Notes under the pieces: model-generated
Databases searched by the model: none
Seen by the model: the letters and a program-made list of their open reading frames with translations, nothing else
Told to the model about the DNA's origin: nothing
NCBI GenBank assembly: GCA_031270585.1
Contig: JAISXK010000035.1
Span: forward strand, 1-6,122
Source: Clostridiales bacterium
GTDB lineage: Bacteria; Bacillota; Clostridia; Christensenellales; CAG-138
Direction: 5' to 3'
DNA length: 6,122 nucleotides
Part shown: positions 1-5,551 of the stretch, one piece after another
Position numbering within the stretch: the stretch's first letter is position 1
Layout: the number at the start of each line of letters is the position of its first letter
Made by a program: the position numbers and the translations under genes

Positions 1-1179
1 CTCTTCCTTCTTCACCATGCCGTCGTGCAGGCTGTCGGCTATGCTGCGTATGGAGGCAATGGGCGTGCGCAGTTCGTGGCTTACGTTTGCCACATAATCG
101 CGCCGGGTCTGTTCCAGCCGCGTTTGCTCGGTGATATCCTGTATGAGCGCCACCGCGCCCGCATGGCGGTTTTTTTGACCCAACAGGCCCGCTACGGTGA
201 TTTGCAGCCGCCTGTCGCCCATAAGCGCCGCGTGGTAATGCAAATCCCCGTTTCCGGCTTCCTCTAAAATATCGGGGCAAACCTCTGTCAACCGCGCGAG
301 CGCAAGGCCGTCGTCCCCCTTTTTCGCGCCCAGCAGCCGCGCCGCCGCGGGATTGCAATGCGTTATGCGGCCGCCGGCATCCACGGCTATGATGCCCTCG
401 CGCAAACCGTCCAGCACGCTTTGCAGACGGTTGCGCTCCAACACCAGCGCGCCTATGGTTTGTGAAAGCGCCTCGGACAATTCGTTTAAGGATTTGCCCA
501 GTTGGCCCACCTCGTCATTCTCATGCGCGTCCGCCCGCACGGAAAAATCGCCCTTTGCCATCGCCTGGGCGGCCTTGCTCATCTGCAAAAGCGGACGCGT
601 AAAGCTGCGCGATCCAAAATAGGCCGTGACGACCATCACGCAAAGCACCATCAGCACGCTGATCACCAGCGCGGAATTCAGCCCGCTGAGCGCCGTATTG
701 ACTTCGGTCAGTTGCTTGGTTAAAAACACCGCGCCGGTCACCTCGGCATCCACCCCATATATGGGCGTGCCCACCACAATGCCAAGGTCGGCCGTGGCGG
801 TGACAAGCAAATTGGTTTCGCCGTTTAAAATATCCGGCAGATAGGCATGCAGCGCACCCAGCGCCTCTTCGCCTTCAAAGGTGGCGGCGCGGCTAAGCCA
901 TGTGCCGTCGCCCGGATAAATGTGTACGGAAGCGTCCCACATGGATTTATCCAGCGTCATATTCATCAAAATTTCCAGCGTGCGGGTCGTGATTTCGCCG
1001 CGCTGGTATTGCGACATGATTTCGCTTAAACCCCTTGCCCGCGGGATGATCTCCTTCGCCTTGATGTTGGCGAATACGTTGCGGCTGGTAAAGGTAAAAA
1101 CACCCGCCGTCAACAGCGCGTTGACGAAGAGTGTCAACAACAAAAACAGCAGCAGTTTTTTGAGCAGCCCGCTTTTCAT
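1..1179 (-). CDS. Membrane sensor histidine kinase, N-terminal 393 residues (3' end outside window)
   Basis: Partner kinase of the adjacent response regulator; it should sense a signal outside the membrane and autophosphorylate a histidine. Reading back from the ATG at 1177-1179, the frame is open to base 1. Residues 4-23 form a Leu-rich membrane segment after a KKLL start. Residues about 30-165 are an extracytoplasmic sensor region that ends in a Cache/PAS-like stretch (GTPIYG, GAVFLTK). Residues about 168-187 are a second membrane segment. A HAMP linker follows (about 188-240, with RPLLQMSKAAQAMAKGDFS and ENDEVGQL), then a PAS domain (about 247-350, with LDGLREGIIAVD and LIQDITEQ). The HisKA H-box VSHELRTP places the phosphorylated His at residue 368 (bases 76-78). 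The ATP-binding domain lies outside the window. The start codon overlaps the regulator's stop (ATGA, 1176-1179), so translation is probably coupled; GAGGCGGG upstream can act as a ribosome site. The layout matches PhoR/WalK/ResE-type kinases, but the signal cannot be told. Confidence 0.95.
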   Translation of the reverse strand, partial: MKSGLLKKLLLFLLLTLFVNALLTAGVFTFTSRNVFANIKAKEIIPRARGLSEIMSQYQRGEITTRTLEILMNMTLDKSMWDASVHIYPGDGTWLSRAATFEGEEALGALHAYLPDILNGETNLLVTATADLGIVVGTPIYGVDAEVTGAVFLTKQLTEVNTALSGLNSALVISVLMVLCVMVVTAYFGSRSFTRPLLQMSKAAQAMAKGDFSVRADAHENDEVGQLGKSLNELSEALSQTIGALVLERNRLQSVLDGLREGIIAVDAGGRITHCNPAAARLLGAKKGDDGLALARLTEVCPDILEEAGNGDLHYHAALMGDRRLQITVAGLLGQKNRHAGAVALIQDITEQTRLEQTRRDYVANVSHELRTPIASIRSIADSLHDGMVKKEE

Positions 1180-1868
1180 TTACCCGCCTCGAATTTATAC
1201 CCCACGCCGTAGACCGTTTTGATGCCCCAGGCTACCCCCTCCTGCGGCAGCTTTTGGCGGATGCGCTTGATCTGCGTGTCTACGGCGCGCGTATCGCCAA
1301 AGTAATCGTAGCCCCACACCAGCGAGAGTATCTGCTCGCGCTCGTATACCCTGCCGGGGTTTGATGCGAGCAGGTATAATATTTCCACCTCCTTGGGGGT
1401 AAAGGGTATGCTGTTTCCGTCATAACGCACATCGTAGTTGCCGGCGTTGATTTCAAGCTTATCAAAACGCAGCGCCTGCGCGGGCTCTTTTTTTTGCTGG
1501 TTGAGCCGCCGCAGCACGGCCTTCAGGCGCGCCACAACCTCTCTTGAGCTAAAGGGCTTTACGATATAATCGTCCGCGCCCAGTTCCAGGCCCAGTATGC
1601 GGTCGATCTCCTCACCCTTGGCGGTGAGCATGATGATGGGCGTCAAGCTGTTTTGGCGCACCTCGCGGCACACCTCTATGCCGGATTTTCCCGGCATCAT
1701 CAAATCAAGCAGTATGAGGTCGGGCTTTTCGCTTTGCACCATATCAAGCGCCTCCAGGCCGTTGTAGGCCGAGGCGTAGGTGAAGCCCTCGCTGGTAAGA
1801 TACATGCCCAATGTTTCGTGTATGATACTTGTATCATCCGCAATCAAAATATGGGGTGGTTTCGGCAC
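1176..1868 (-). CDS. OmpR/PhoB-family response regulator
   Basis: DNA-binding response regulator, cytoplasmic, phosphorylated by the kinase encoded directly downstream. Numbering from the upstream ATG (1875-1877), the receiver domain covers residues about 8-120: acidic pair D14-D15, phosphoacceptor D58 in PDLILLDLMMPG, switch T85 in IIMLTAKG, Y104 and K107 in ADDYIVKPFS. A winged-helix output domain follows (about 136-230), with the usual FTPKEVEILYLL, GRVYEREQIL and DTRAVDTQIKRIRQKL motifs. Full length is about 230 residues, normal for the family. I prefer the GTG at 1866-1868 as start: AGGAGG at 1878-1883 directly abuts the ATG at 1875-1877 (no spacing) but lies 9 bases from the GTG. The alternative start adds only three residues (MRR). 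A TATAAT promoter lies upstream (1910-1938). The stop overlaps the kinase start by 4 bases. All phosphorelay residues are present. Target genes cannot be deduced, and no specific name (phoB, walR, resD) is justified. Confidence 0.96.
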   Translation of the reverse strand: MPKPPHILIADDTSIIHETLGMYLTSEGFTYASAYNGLEALDMVQSEKPDLILLDLMMPGKSGIEVCREVRQNSLTPIIMLTAKGEEIDRILGLELGADDYIVKPFSSREVVARLKAVLRRLNQQKKEPAQALRFDKLEINAGNYDVRYDGNSIPFTPKEVEILYLLASNPGRVYEREQILSLVWGYDYFGDTRAVDTQIKRIRQKLPQEGVAWGIKTVYGVGYKFEAGK

Positions 1869-1877
1869 GCGGCGCAT

Positions 1878-1883
1878 CCTCCT
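1878..1883 (-). promoter_or_regulatory. Ribosome binding site deciding the response-regulator start
   Basis: AGGAGG on the minus strand, within GAAGGAGG. It touches the ATG at 1875-1877 with zero spacing, too close for normal initiation. It sits 9 bases upstream of the in-frame GTG at 1866-1868, an acceptable spacing, so GTG is the likelier start. Confidence 0.65.
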
Positions 1884-1909
1884 TCAATACTGCCAAGTTT
1901 ATTAATCAA

Positions 1910-1938
1910 ATTATAGTCTTTTTAACCCGGATACACAA
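1910..1938 (-). promoter_or_regulatory. Probable sigma-70/sigma-A promoter of the two-component operon
   Basis: On the minus strand a perfect TATAAT lies at 1910-1915, preceded after 17 bases by TTGTGT (1933-1938, 3 of 6 matches to TTGACA). It reads towards the response regulator and leaves a leader of roughly 35 bases. The weak -35 suggests dependence on an activator. It lies outside the IS remnant, so the promoter belongs to the host gene and not to the element. Confidence 0.6.
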
Positions 1939-1953
1939 CAGTGCCCGGCAAGA

Positions 1954-1979
1954 CGCCACAATTGTACAATATTTCGCCA
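1954..1979. promoter_or_regulatory. Operator-like repeats upstream of the two-component promoter
   Basis: A perfect 10-base palindrome, ATTGTACAAT (1961-1970), is flanked by two direct copies of CGCCA (1954-1958 and 1975-1979; spacing 21 bases, about two helical turns). The block starts 16 bases upstream of the proposed -35, a usual place for an activator. OmpR-family regulators often bind direct repeats and autoregulate, so the repeats could be an autoregulatory site; this is inference from position only. Confidence 0.3.
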
Positions 1980-1998
1980 AAGTTTTGATTGTTTTTGT

Positions 1999-2030
1999 GA
2001 TATTACTCCGCACCCAAACAGTAGGAAAGA
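1999..2030 (+). repeat. Left terminal inverted repeat of the IS630 remnant
   Basis: It matches the reverse complement of 2558-2589 at 26 of 32 ungapped positions, including GATATTACT and ACCCAAACAGT exactly. It contains the transposase stop codon (2003-2005), so the coding frame ran into the repeat. Confidence 0.85.
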
Positions 2031-2531
2031 TTTTTATGGTGAAAGAAGGCAGCAACCTTTTCTTTTTTATGCTGCAAGCGGCGCATAAAAGATTGTACTT
2101 TATGGCGCATGTCCCTTTTTGTGCGAGGGTGGTCGCCGGAGGGAACATTCTATTTTCAATGCGTGGTTCAAAATCAGGAACACCTTGCGTGGTGCATCTT
2201 TCGCCAAACGTTTCAGAAAATCCAGCAGCAATTGTCGGGTCATTTTTAATTGCTCCGGCGTTTTGCTTATGATTGTCGTTCGTATTTCCCGCTCCTCGTT
2301 GGGTGTCAAGACCCGCCCCGAATCCTTCTTGCACCCACTCTTTTGGGTCTGTATCCCCGACAACCCACCCACCTGATATCCCTGCCATATTTGGCTGACA
2401 CGTCCTTCGTAAATCCCGACGATTTCAGCAATTTCACTGCCTTTCTTCCCTTGCTTCTTCAGGCGTATCACCTACTTACGAACGGCATACAGTTCATCGT
2501 TATTCAACTTGCGCATATCTATCTTTTCCAT
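2003..2531 (-). pseudogene. IS630-family transposase pseudogene (nonsense, two deletions, frameshift)
   Basis: Once a DDE transposase of about 340 residues. The likely start is the ATG at 2529-2531 (MEKIDMRKLNNDELYAVRK), followed by an in-frame TAG (2472-2474) where the family usually has a sense codon. The same frame continues with a helix-turn-helix (KGSEIAEIVGIYEGRVSQIW, about 2396-2455) and NEEREIRTTIISKTPEQLK. Near 2240 it jumps straight to MTRQLLLDFLKRL and APRKVFLIL from the catalytic core, losing roughly 150 or more residues including the first catalytic Asp. After VFLIL (2169) it jumps again to NHALKI, losing the catalytic DN motif and the region with the final Glu (about 40 residues). 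One extra base near 2150-2153 shifts the frame, after which the C-terminus reads through NVPSGDHPRTKRDM, HKVQSFMRRLQHKKEKVA and FFHHKNLSYCLGAE to TAA at 2003-2005, inside the left repeat. The deletion sizes are my estimates from family memory. Confidence 0.85.
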
Positions 2532-2557
2532 GTTTCTATTATCGCATAGTTGTCTCT

Positions 2558-2589
2558 TCGTTTCCACTGTTTGGGTTCAAAGTAATATC
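2558..2589 (-). repeat. Right terminal inverted repeat of the IS630 remnant
   Basis: Partner of the repeat at 1999-2030, located 27 bases upstream of the pseudogene start at 2531 and 10 bases from the LysR-type gene stop. The six mismatches between the two copies fit an old, inactive element. Confidence 0.85.
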
Positions 2590-2598
2590 GAGATGGCA

Positions 2599-3480
2599 TT
2601 ATTTTTGTGCTGAACTTTCCGTGCTACATTTTTCAGCGATCTTCAAAAAACTCGTAACAACAGGCGATGGATTAGCCCTATGCACAAAGCCAAAAGTATA
2701 GGGAGAAGTCTCATAAGGTATAGCCACAAAAAGATCCATATCGGCCTCATCTTCAGCCAGTAAATAATCGAAATAGATGGCATTCCCCATCGCCGTTTCA
2801 AGTTTTCTGCTAATGAAATCATGATAACGCTTATATGTAACTCCTAGGGAAGGAGCCTCGATTTGTTCATTCCCAAAACAATCAGTTTGCGAGGTACTTA
2901 ACAATATAGTTTGTCCTTCCAGATCGGCAGTACATACTTTCTCTTTCCGTGCCAAGGGATGTGTCTTGCTGACTATGCAATATGGGATACTTTCAAGAAT
3001 GGGAAAGAAATCGAGCCCATATTGTTCGATGGTACGGATATAAAAACTCTCACACAAATCAAATTTCTTATCCATCAATTCTGCAAATCTATAATTCGAA
3101 TCAGTATATACGATATCTAATTCGATCTCTGGAAAAGCATTCTTGAATTCATACGAAATTTGATAGAGAAACGTTGAGGTTATTTCATGAGATGTCCCAA
3201 TAAGGAGCTTATCTCCAATAAAGCTCGTTTCATGACAACGCTTACGTAAGGATTCCGCATACACTAACAAATGCTTAGCCCCTTCATATAGGTGCTCTCC
3301 TGCAGGCGTAAGGGTAACCCCCTGAAAATTTCTATAAAAAAGTGACGCACCTACGCTCTGCTCAAGAAGTTGAATCTGCTGTAATAATGCCTGAGTTGAA
3401 ATGTGCATGGCTTTTGCGGCCTTAGAAAAACTTCCGTGATCCGCTATGGATATAAATGATCGAAAATGATTAAAATTCAT
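2599..3480 (-). CDS. LysR-family transcriptional regulator
   Basis: DNA-binding regulator of 293 residues, the normal family length. The N-terminal winged helix-turn-helix spans residues 1-60: FISIADHGSFSKAAKAMHIS is followed by the recognition helix (STQALLQQIQLLEQSVGASL) and the wing ending GVTLTPAGEHL. A linker helix follows (about 62-88), then the effector-binding domain (about 91-293) with the usual LLIGTSHEI start. The ATG at 3478-3480 has AGGGG six bases upstream, which supports it. The gene is divergent from the exported flavoprotein gene with 139 bases between the two starts, the typical arrangement in which a LysR-type protein controls both itself and its neighbour. The inducer is probably a substrate or product of the flavoprotein/dehydrogenase pair (inference). 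No terminator is visible after the stop before the IS remnant, so some readthrough towards the two-component genes, on the same strand, is possible. Confidence 0.95.
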   Translation of the reverse strand: MNFNHFRSFISIADHGSFSKAAKAMHISTQALLQQIQLLEQSVGASLFYRNFQGVTLTPAGEHLYEGAKHLLVYAESLRKRCHETSFIGDKLLIGTSHEITSTFLYQISYEFKNAFPEIELDIVYTDSNYRFAELMDKKFDLCESFYIRTIEQYGLDFFPILESIPYCIVSKTHPLARKEKVCTADLEGQTILLSTSQTDCFGNEQIEAPSLGVTYKRYHDFISRKLETAMGNAIYFDYLLAEDEADMDLFVAIPYETSPYTFGFVHRANPSPVVTSFLKIAEKCSTESSAQK

Positions 3481-3514
3481 GATTGGCCCCTAATAGCTTT
3501 AAGTTTTTCCTTGT

Positions 3515-3542
3515 ATCCTATGAAAGTGTATTCTACTTCCAA
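3515..3542 (-). promoter_or_regulatory. Possible promoter of the LysR-type gene
   Basis: Minus-strand TTGGAA (3537-3542, 4 of 6 to TTGACA), a 16-base spacer and TAGGAT (3515-3520, 4 of 6 to TATAAT). TAGAAT at 3530-3535 is an alternative -10 but has no matching -35. The -35 coincides with that proposed for the divergent flavoprotein promoter. Confidence 0.4.
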
Positions 3543-3565
3543 CCTCATAGTGGCAGCTTTATAAT
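3537..3565 (+). promoter_or_regulatory. Probable promoter of the exported flavoprotein gene
   Basis: A perfect TATAAT at 3560-3565, with TTCCAA (3537-3542, 3 of 6) 17 bases upstream. Initiation would fall near 3572, giving a leader of about 48 bases before the ATG at 3620. The poor -35 fits an activator-dependent promoter such as those driven by LysR-type proteins. CTATGA (3518-3523) and TCATAG (3545-3550) form an inverted repeat around the -35. Confidence 0.55.
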
Positions 3566-3619
3566 TAGAAAGTGCAGTATTCGAATTATATCATATCAAA
3601 CAACAATTTGGAGGACAGT

Positions 3620-5443
3620 ATGAAAAAAGCGCAAAAAGTTACGGCAATTCTATTATGTCTACTGATGACTATGGGAATGCTGGCGTGCCAGCCCGCTCCT
3701 GCAGAACCAAACCCCCAACCAAGTAGTGAGCCGGCGCCTGAAGAGCCAGCACCTGCTGAAACTGAACCCGGCTTTATCCCCGGAATATATTCCAGCGTTT
3801 CCAAGGGAATGTATGGAGATGTTCCTGTTAGCGTTACAGTTTCAGAAACAACGATTGAAGCGATTAGCGTAGGCGAAAACATCGAAACATTGGGGGTGGG
3901 AGATATTGCGGCCGAACTGTTGCCTGGGCGAATCATAGAAACGCAATCTCTTGCGGTCGATGTTGTCACTGGCGCAACGATTACGAGTTACGCAATTATA
4001 GACGCTACGAAAAAAGCATTGACGGAAGCCGGTGGGGATATTGCCGCACTTACCGAAGCTCAACCGACAACCCCTCTCGAGGTTGGCGAAGCGGAAGAAG
4101 TTGATGTGGTTATCGTAGGCGCAGGGTTAGCAGGGATCAATGCGGCCTACGATCTTAAACTTAAAAATCCCGATATTTCCTATATTCTGCTTGAAAAACG
4201 CGATGTCATCACCGGCTCTCTGCCTCTATCCGGCGGAACTATTTTTGCCACTACTTCCAAACTTCATGAACCTATGGGTCTCGAATCCTCTATTTCCGAC
4301 GTGATACAACTCATGGAGTACGCAGCGGGTGGGCCTGTGCGCAATGAGCTGATCACAGCCATTTATTCCAACTCCGAAGAACTGTTTAATAGGCTCTATG
4401 ACTGGGGTGCGCCTTATTATACCGAAGAAAACTATTATAACCCCTATACCACCGTTAACCCCATACCCAGCAATTCTTCTGCCAATGCAAATGTTTATAC
4501 ATTCTTTTCTAACGGTTCCGGTGGAGGATATGCACGGTTCTACTACGATTTAATTGCAAAGGATCCCATTAATCTGCGTACACATTCGGAAGTGACGGAT
4601 CTCCTTGTTTCTGATGGCAGAGTAACTGGAGTAAAGGTGCAAGATCGGGAGAAAGAATACGAAATCCATGCGAAAGCTGTTCTTTTGACAACCGGCGGTT
4701 TCGGCTCAAATCCCGCATATGTGGAGGAATATTCTCCAAATTATGTAGGAGGAATTAATCGAAGTAACTCTGGAGCAATGGGAGACGGCATTGCTTTGAC
4801 GAGACAGTTCGGCACCGAAGTCGTAGGGAATAGTATGATATCGGGCGGCCTTCGCGCCTCTTACACACTTGATGCAATTGGCTCTACGTTTATTGTTGCC
4901 TCCACAGGTGAACGTGTCGGCAACGAGGCGAATACGTTCGAGATAGTCAACGTATTAACAAGTGGAACGGATACTCTATATATGTTATTTGACAGCAAGT
5001 TTGCGAACGCAGATAAACTGCAAGAGCACCTTGCAGCAGGCCTAGTCGAACCTTATGATACTCTGGAGGAATTGGCTGAGGCAAAGGGTATCGACGCTGC
5101 TGCTCTCGTGGCTACCGTGATTGCATACAATGAGGCGATTGATGCAGGGGAAAGCCCCGGCTTAGGACTCCCTGTAGAACGGGCTATCAAGCTTGATACT
5201 GCCCCTTACTATGCGGAGAGAATATATAATAGCTGGTCGGGATCCGTACCGGGCATTAAAGTGGATGATCTGATGCGTGTTCTGGATGGCTCGGATCAAC
5301 CGATACCAGGTCTGTATGCTGCCGGTGAGCTTACAACTGGGAACATGTACTATGGAGGTTTCCCAGGGTTGGGTGTTGCCGGAAGTTATGCAACCTATTC
5401 GGGTCCCTATGCAACGAGAAATATCGCCGATGAGTTGAGGTAA
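3620..5443 (+). CDS. Exported lipoprotein flavin reductase/dehydrogenase: FMN-binding domain fused to FAD-binding (fumarate reductase/KstD-like) domain
   Basis: Predicted extracytoplasmic redox enzyme of 607 residues. A lipoprotein signal (KK start, hydrophobic 8-22, lipobox MLAC with Cys23) precedes a Pro/Glu/Ala-rich linker (about 24-50). An FMN-binding domain (about 54-138) carries DVVTGATITS; in this family ApbE joins FMN to the Thr of such a motif, here T120. The FAD domain (about 161-600) has VIVGAGLAG (G167, G169, G172), E192, LTTGGFG and IPGLYAAGE. There is no haem motif, so electrons must come from a membrane donor encoded elsewhere. By eye alignment with Shewanella flavocytochrome c, the catalytic Arg402 is replaced by F440 (ANTFE for TTRD), the HHTMGG motif by WSGSVPG, and no Arg545 equivalent remains; the C-terminus has FPGLG, resembling YPGAG of 3-ketosteroid dehydrogenases. 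Fumarate is thus unlikely; the true substrate is unknown. The ATG at 3620 is chosen because GGAGG lies 5 bases upstream and it starts the signal peptide. The GTG at 3572 would add 16 residues before the signal and falls at the predicted transcription start. Confidence 0.92.
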   Translation: MKKAQKVTAILLCLLMTMGMLACQPAPAEPNPQPSSEPAPEEPAPAETEPGFIPGIYSSVSKGMYGDVPVSVTVSETTIEAISVGENIETLGVGDIAAELLPGRIIETQSLAVDVVTGATITSYAIIDATKKALTEAGGDIAALTEAQPTTPLEVGEAEEVDVVIVGAGLAGINAAYDLKLKNPDISYILLEKRDVITGSLPLSGGTIFATTSKLHEPMGLESSISDVIQLMEYAAGGPVRNELITAIYSNSEELFNRLYDWGAPYYTEENYYNPYTTVNPIPSNSSANANVYTFFSNGSGGGYARFYYDLIAKDPINLRTHSEVTDLLVSDGRVTGVKVQDREKEYEIHAKAVLLTTGGFGSNPAYVEEYSPNYVGGINRSNSGAMGDGIALTRQFGTEVVGNSMISGGLRASYTLDAIGSTFIVASTGERVGNEANTFEIVNVLTSGTDTLYMLFDSKFANADKLQEHLAAGLVEPYDTLEELAEAKGIDAAALVATVIAYNEAIDAGESPGLGLPVERAIKLDTAPYYAERIYNSWSGSVPGIKVDDLMRVLDGSDQPIPGLYAAGELTTGNMYYGGFPGLGVAGSYATYSGPYATRNIADELR

Positions 5444-5448
5444 CCATA

Positions 5449-5532
5449 ATGATTTCCAACAAAAAAAGGTTTTTTAAAATGCTAAAACGAAATGTTTCAA
5501 TTTTTTGCATGCTATTACTAAATTTCAATTAA
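5449..5532 (+). CDS. Possible 27-residue small protein between flavoprotein and dehydrogenase (tentative)
   Basis: An open frame starts five bases after the flavoprotein stop. It encodes a basic N-terminus (MISNKKRFFKMLKRN) and a hydrophobic C-terminal half (VSIFCMLLLNFN), then TAA. A GAGG lies 8 bases upstream, inside the end of the flavoprotein gene. The charge pattern would suit a small membrane-associated peptide. In such AT-rich spacer DNA an open frame of this length is easily due to chance, and I recognise no family. Confidence 0.2.
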   Translation: MISNKKRFFKMLKRNVSIFCMLLLNFN

Positions 5533-5551
5533 AAAACTTGTATTTAGTAAT
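5514..5551 (+). repeat. Perfect 10-base inverted repeat in the spacer before the dehydrogenase gene
   Basis: ATTACTAAAT (5514-5523) and ATTTAGTAAT (5542-5551) are exact reverse complements separated by 18 bases. The stem is AT-rich with no following T-run, so it does not resemble a rho-independent terminator. It could be an mRNA hairpin or an operator; centre-to-centre spacing of 28 bases is less typical of a dimeric operator. It ends 16 bases before the ribosome site of the next gene. Confidence 0.45.

Larger units (their letters stand above)
1999..2589 (-). mobile_element. Decayed, internally deleted IS630-family insertion sequence
   Basis: A roughly 590-base remnant bounded by terminal inverted repeats (1999-2030 and 2558-2589) that match at 26 of 32 positions. 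Between them lie pieces of an IS630-type transposase on the minus strand. Full IS630-family elements are usually about 1.1-1.2 kb, so around half is missing, all from the inside. Both repeats begin GATATTACT; IS630 elements insert at and duplicate TA, so the true ends are probably the TA at 2001-2002 and at 2586-2587. The remnant fills the space between the LysR-type gene (stop at 2599-2601, 10 bases from the repeat) and the two-component operon. It has no intact transposase and could move only if an enzyme acted in trans. Apart from the remnant and the regulator promoter, I see nothing else in the 1884-2598 gap. Confidence 0.85.
3495..3582 (+). repeat. Duplicated motifs in the divergent promoter region
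   Basis: AGCTTTA occurs at 3495-3501 and 3555-3561. GAAAGTG occurs at 3522-3528 and 3568-3574, each followed by TATTC directly or after CAG. An 8-base palindrome, ATTCGAAT, lies at 3579-3586. These may be binding sites for the LysR-type regulator; no clean T-N11-A site with flanking symmetry stands out. Confidence 0.35.

Noticed and set aside
25..1222. Several plus-strand open frames of 60-100 residues across the kinase gene
   Set aside because: They are antisense shadows: the minus strand reads as a continuous, domain-by-domain convincing histidine kinase over 1-1179.
2065..2090. Perfect 8-base inverted repeat TTTTATGC/GCATAAAA as a terminator
   Set aside because: It lies in the coding sequence of the transposase C-terminus (FMRRLQHKK), has an AT-rich stem and lacks a convincing T-run on the minus strand after the stem.
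1906..2388. A 160-residue minus-strand open frame covering most of the IS relic
   Set aside because: It uses another frame and crosses the left terminal repeat. The frames on either side contain recognisable transposase pieces, while this one resembles nothing.
2100..2471. A 123-residue minus-strand open frame as a stand-alone DNA-binding protein
   Set aside because: Its helix-turn-helix and FLKRL...KVFLIL pieces are fragments of an IS630 transposase. The true start lies upstream behind a TAG, and the end (after NHALKI) is an out-of-frame tail.
3572..3619. GTG at 3572 as start of the flavoprotein
   Set aside because: It would put 16 residues before a normal lipoprotein signal, has no ribosome site and coincides with the expected transcription start. 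The ATG at 3620 has GGAGG at proper spacing.
3620..5443. Naming the flavoprotein fumarate reductase or urocanate reductase
   Set aside because: The overall fold matches, but the catalytic Arg and the substrate-binding His and Arg of these enzymes are not visible.
5461..5475. A-run followed by GG and a T-run after the flavoprotein gene as a terminator
   Set aside because: The potential stem is only A-T pairs with almost no loop, so it would not form a stable termination hairpin.
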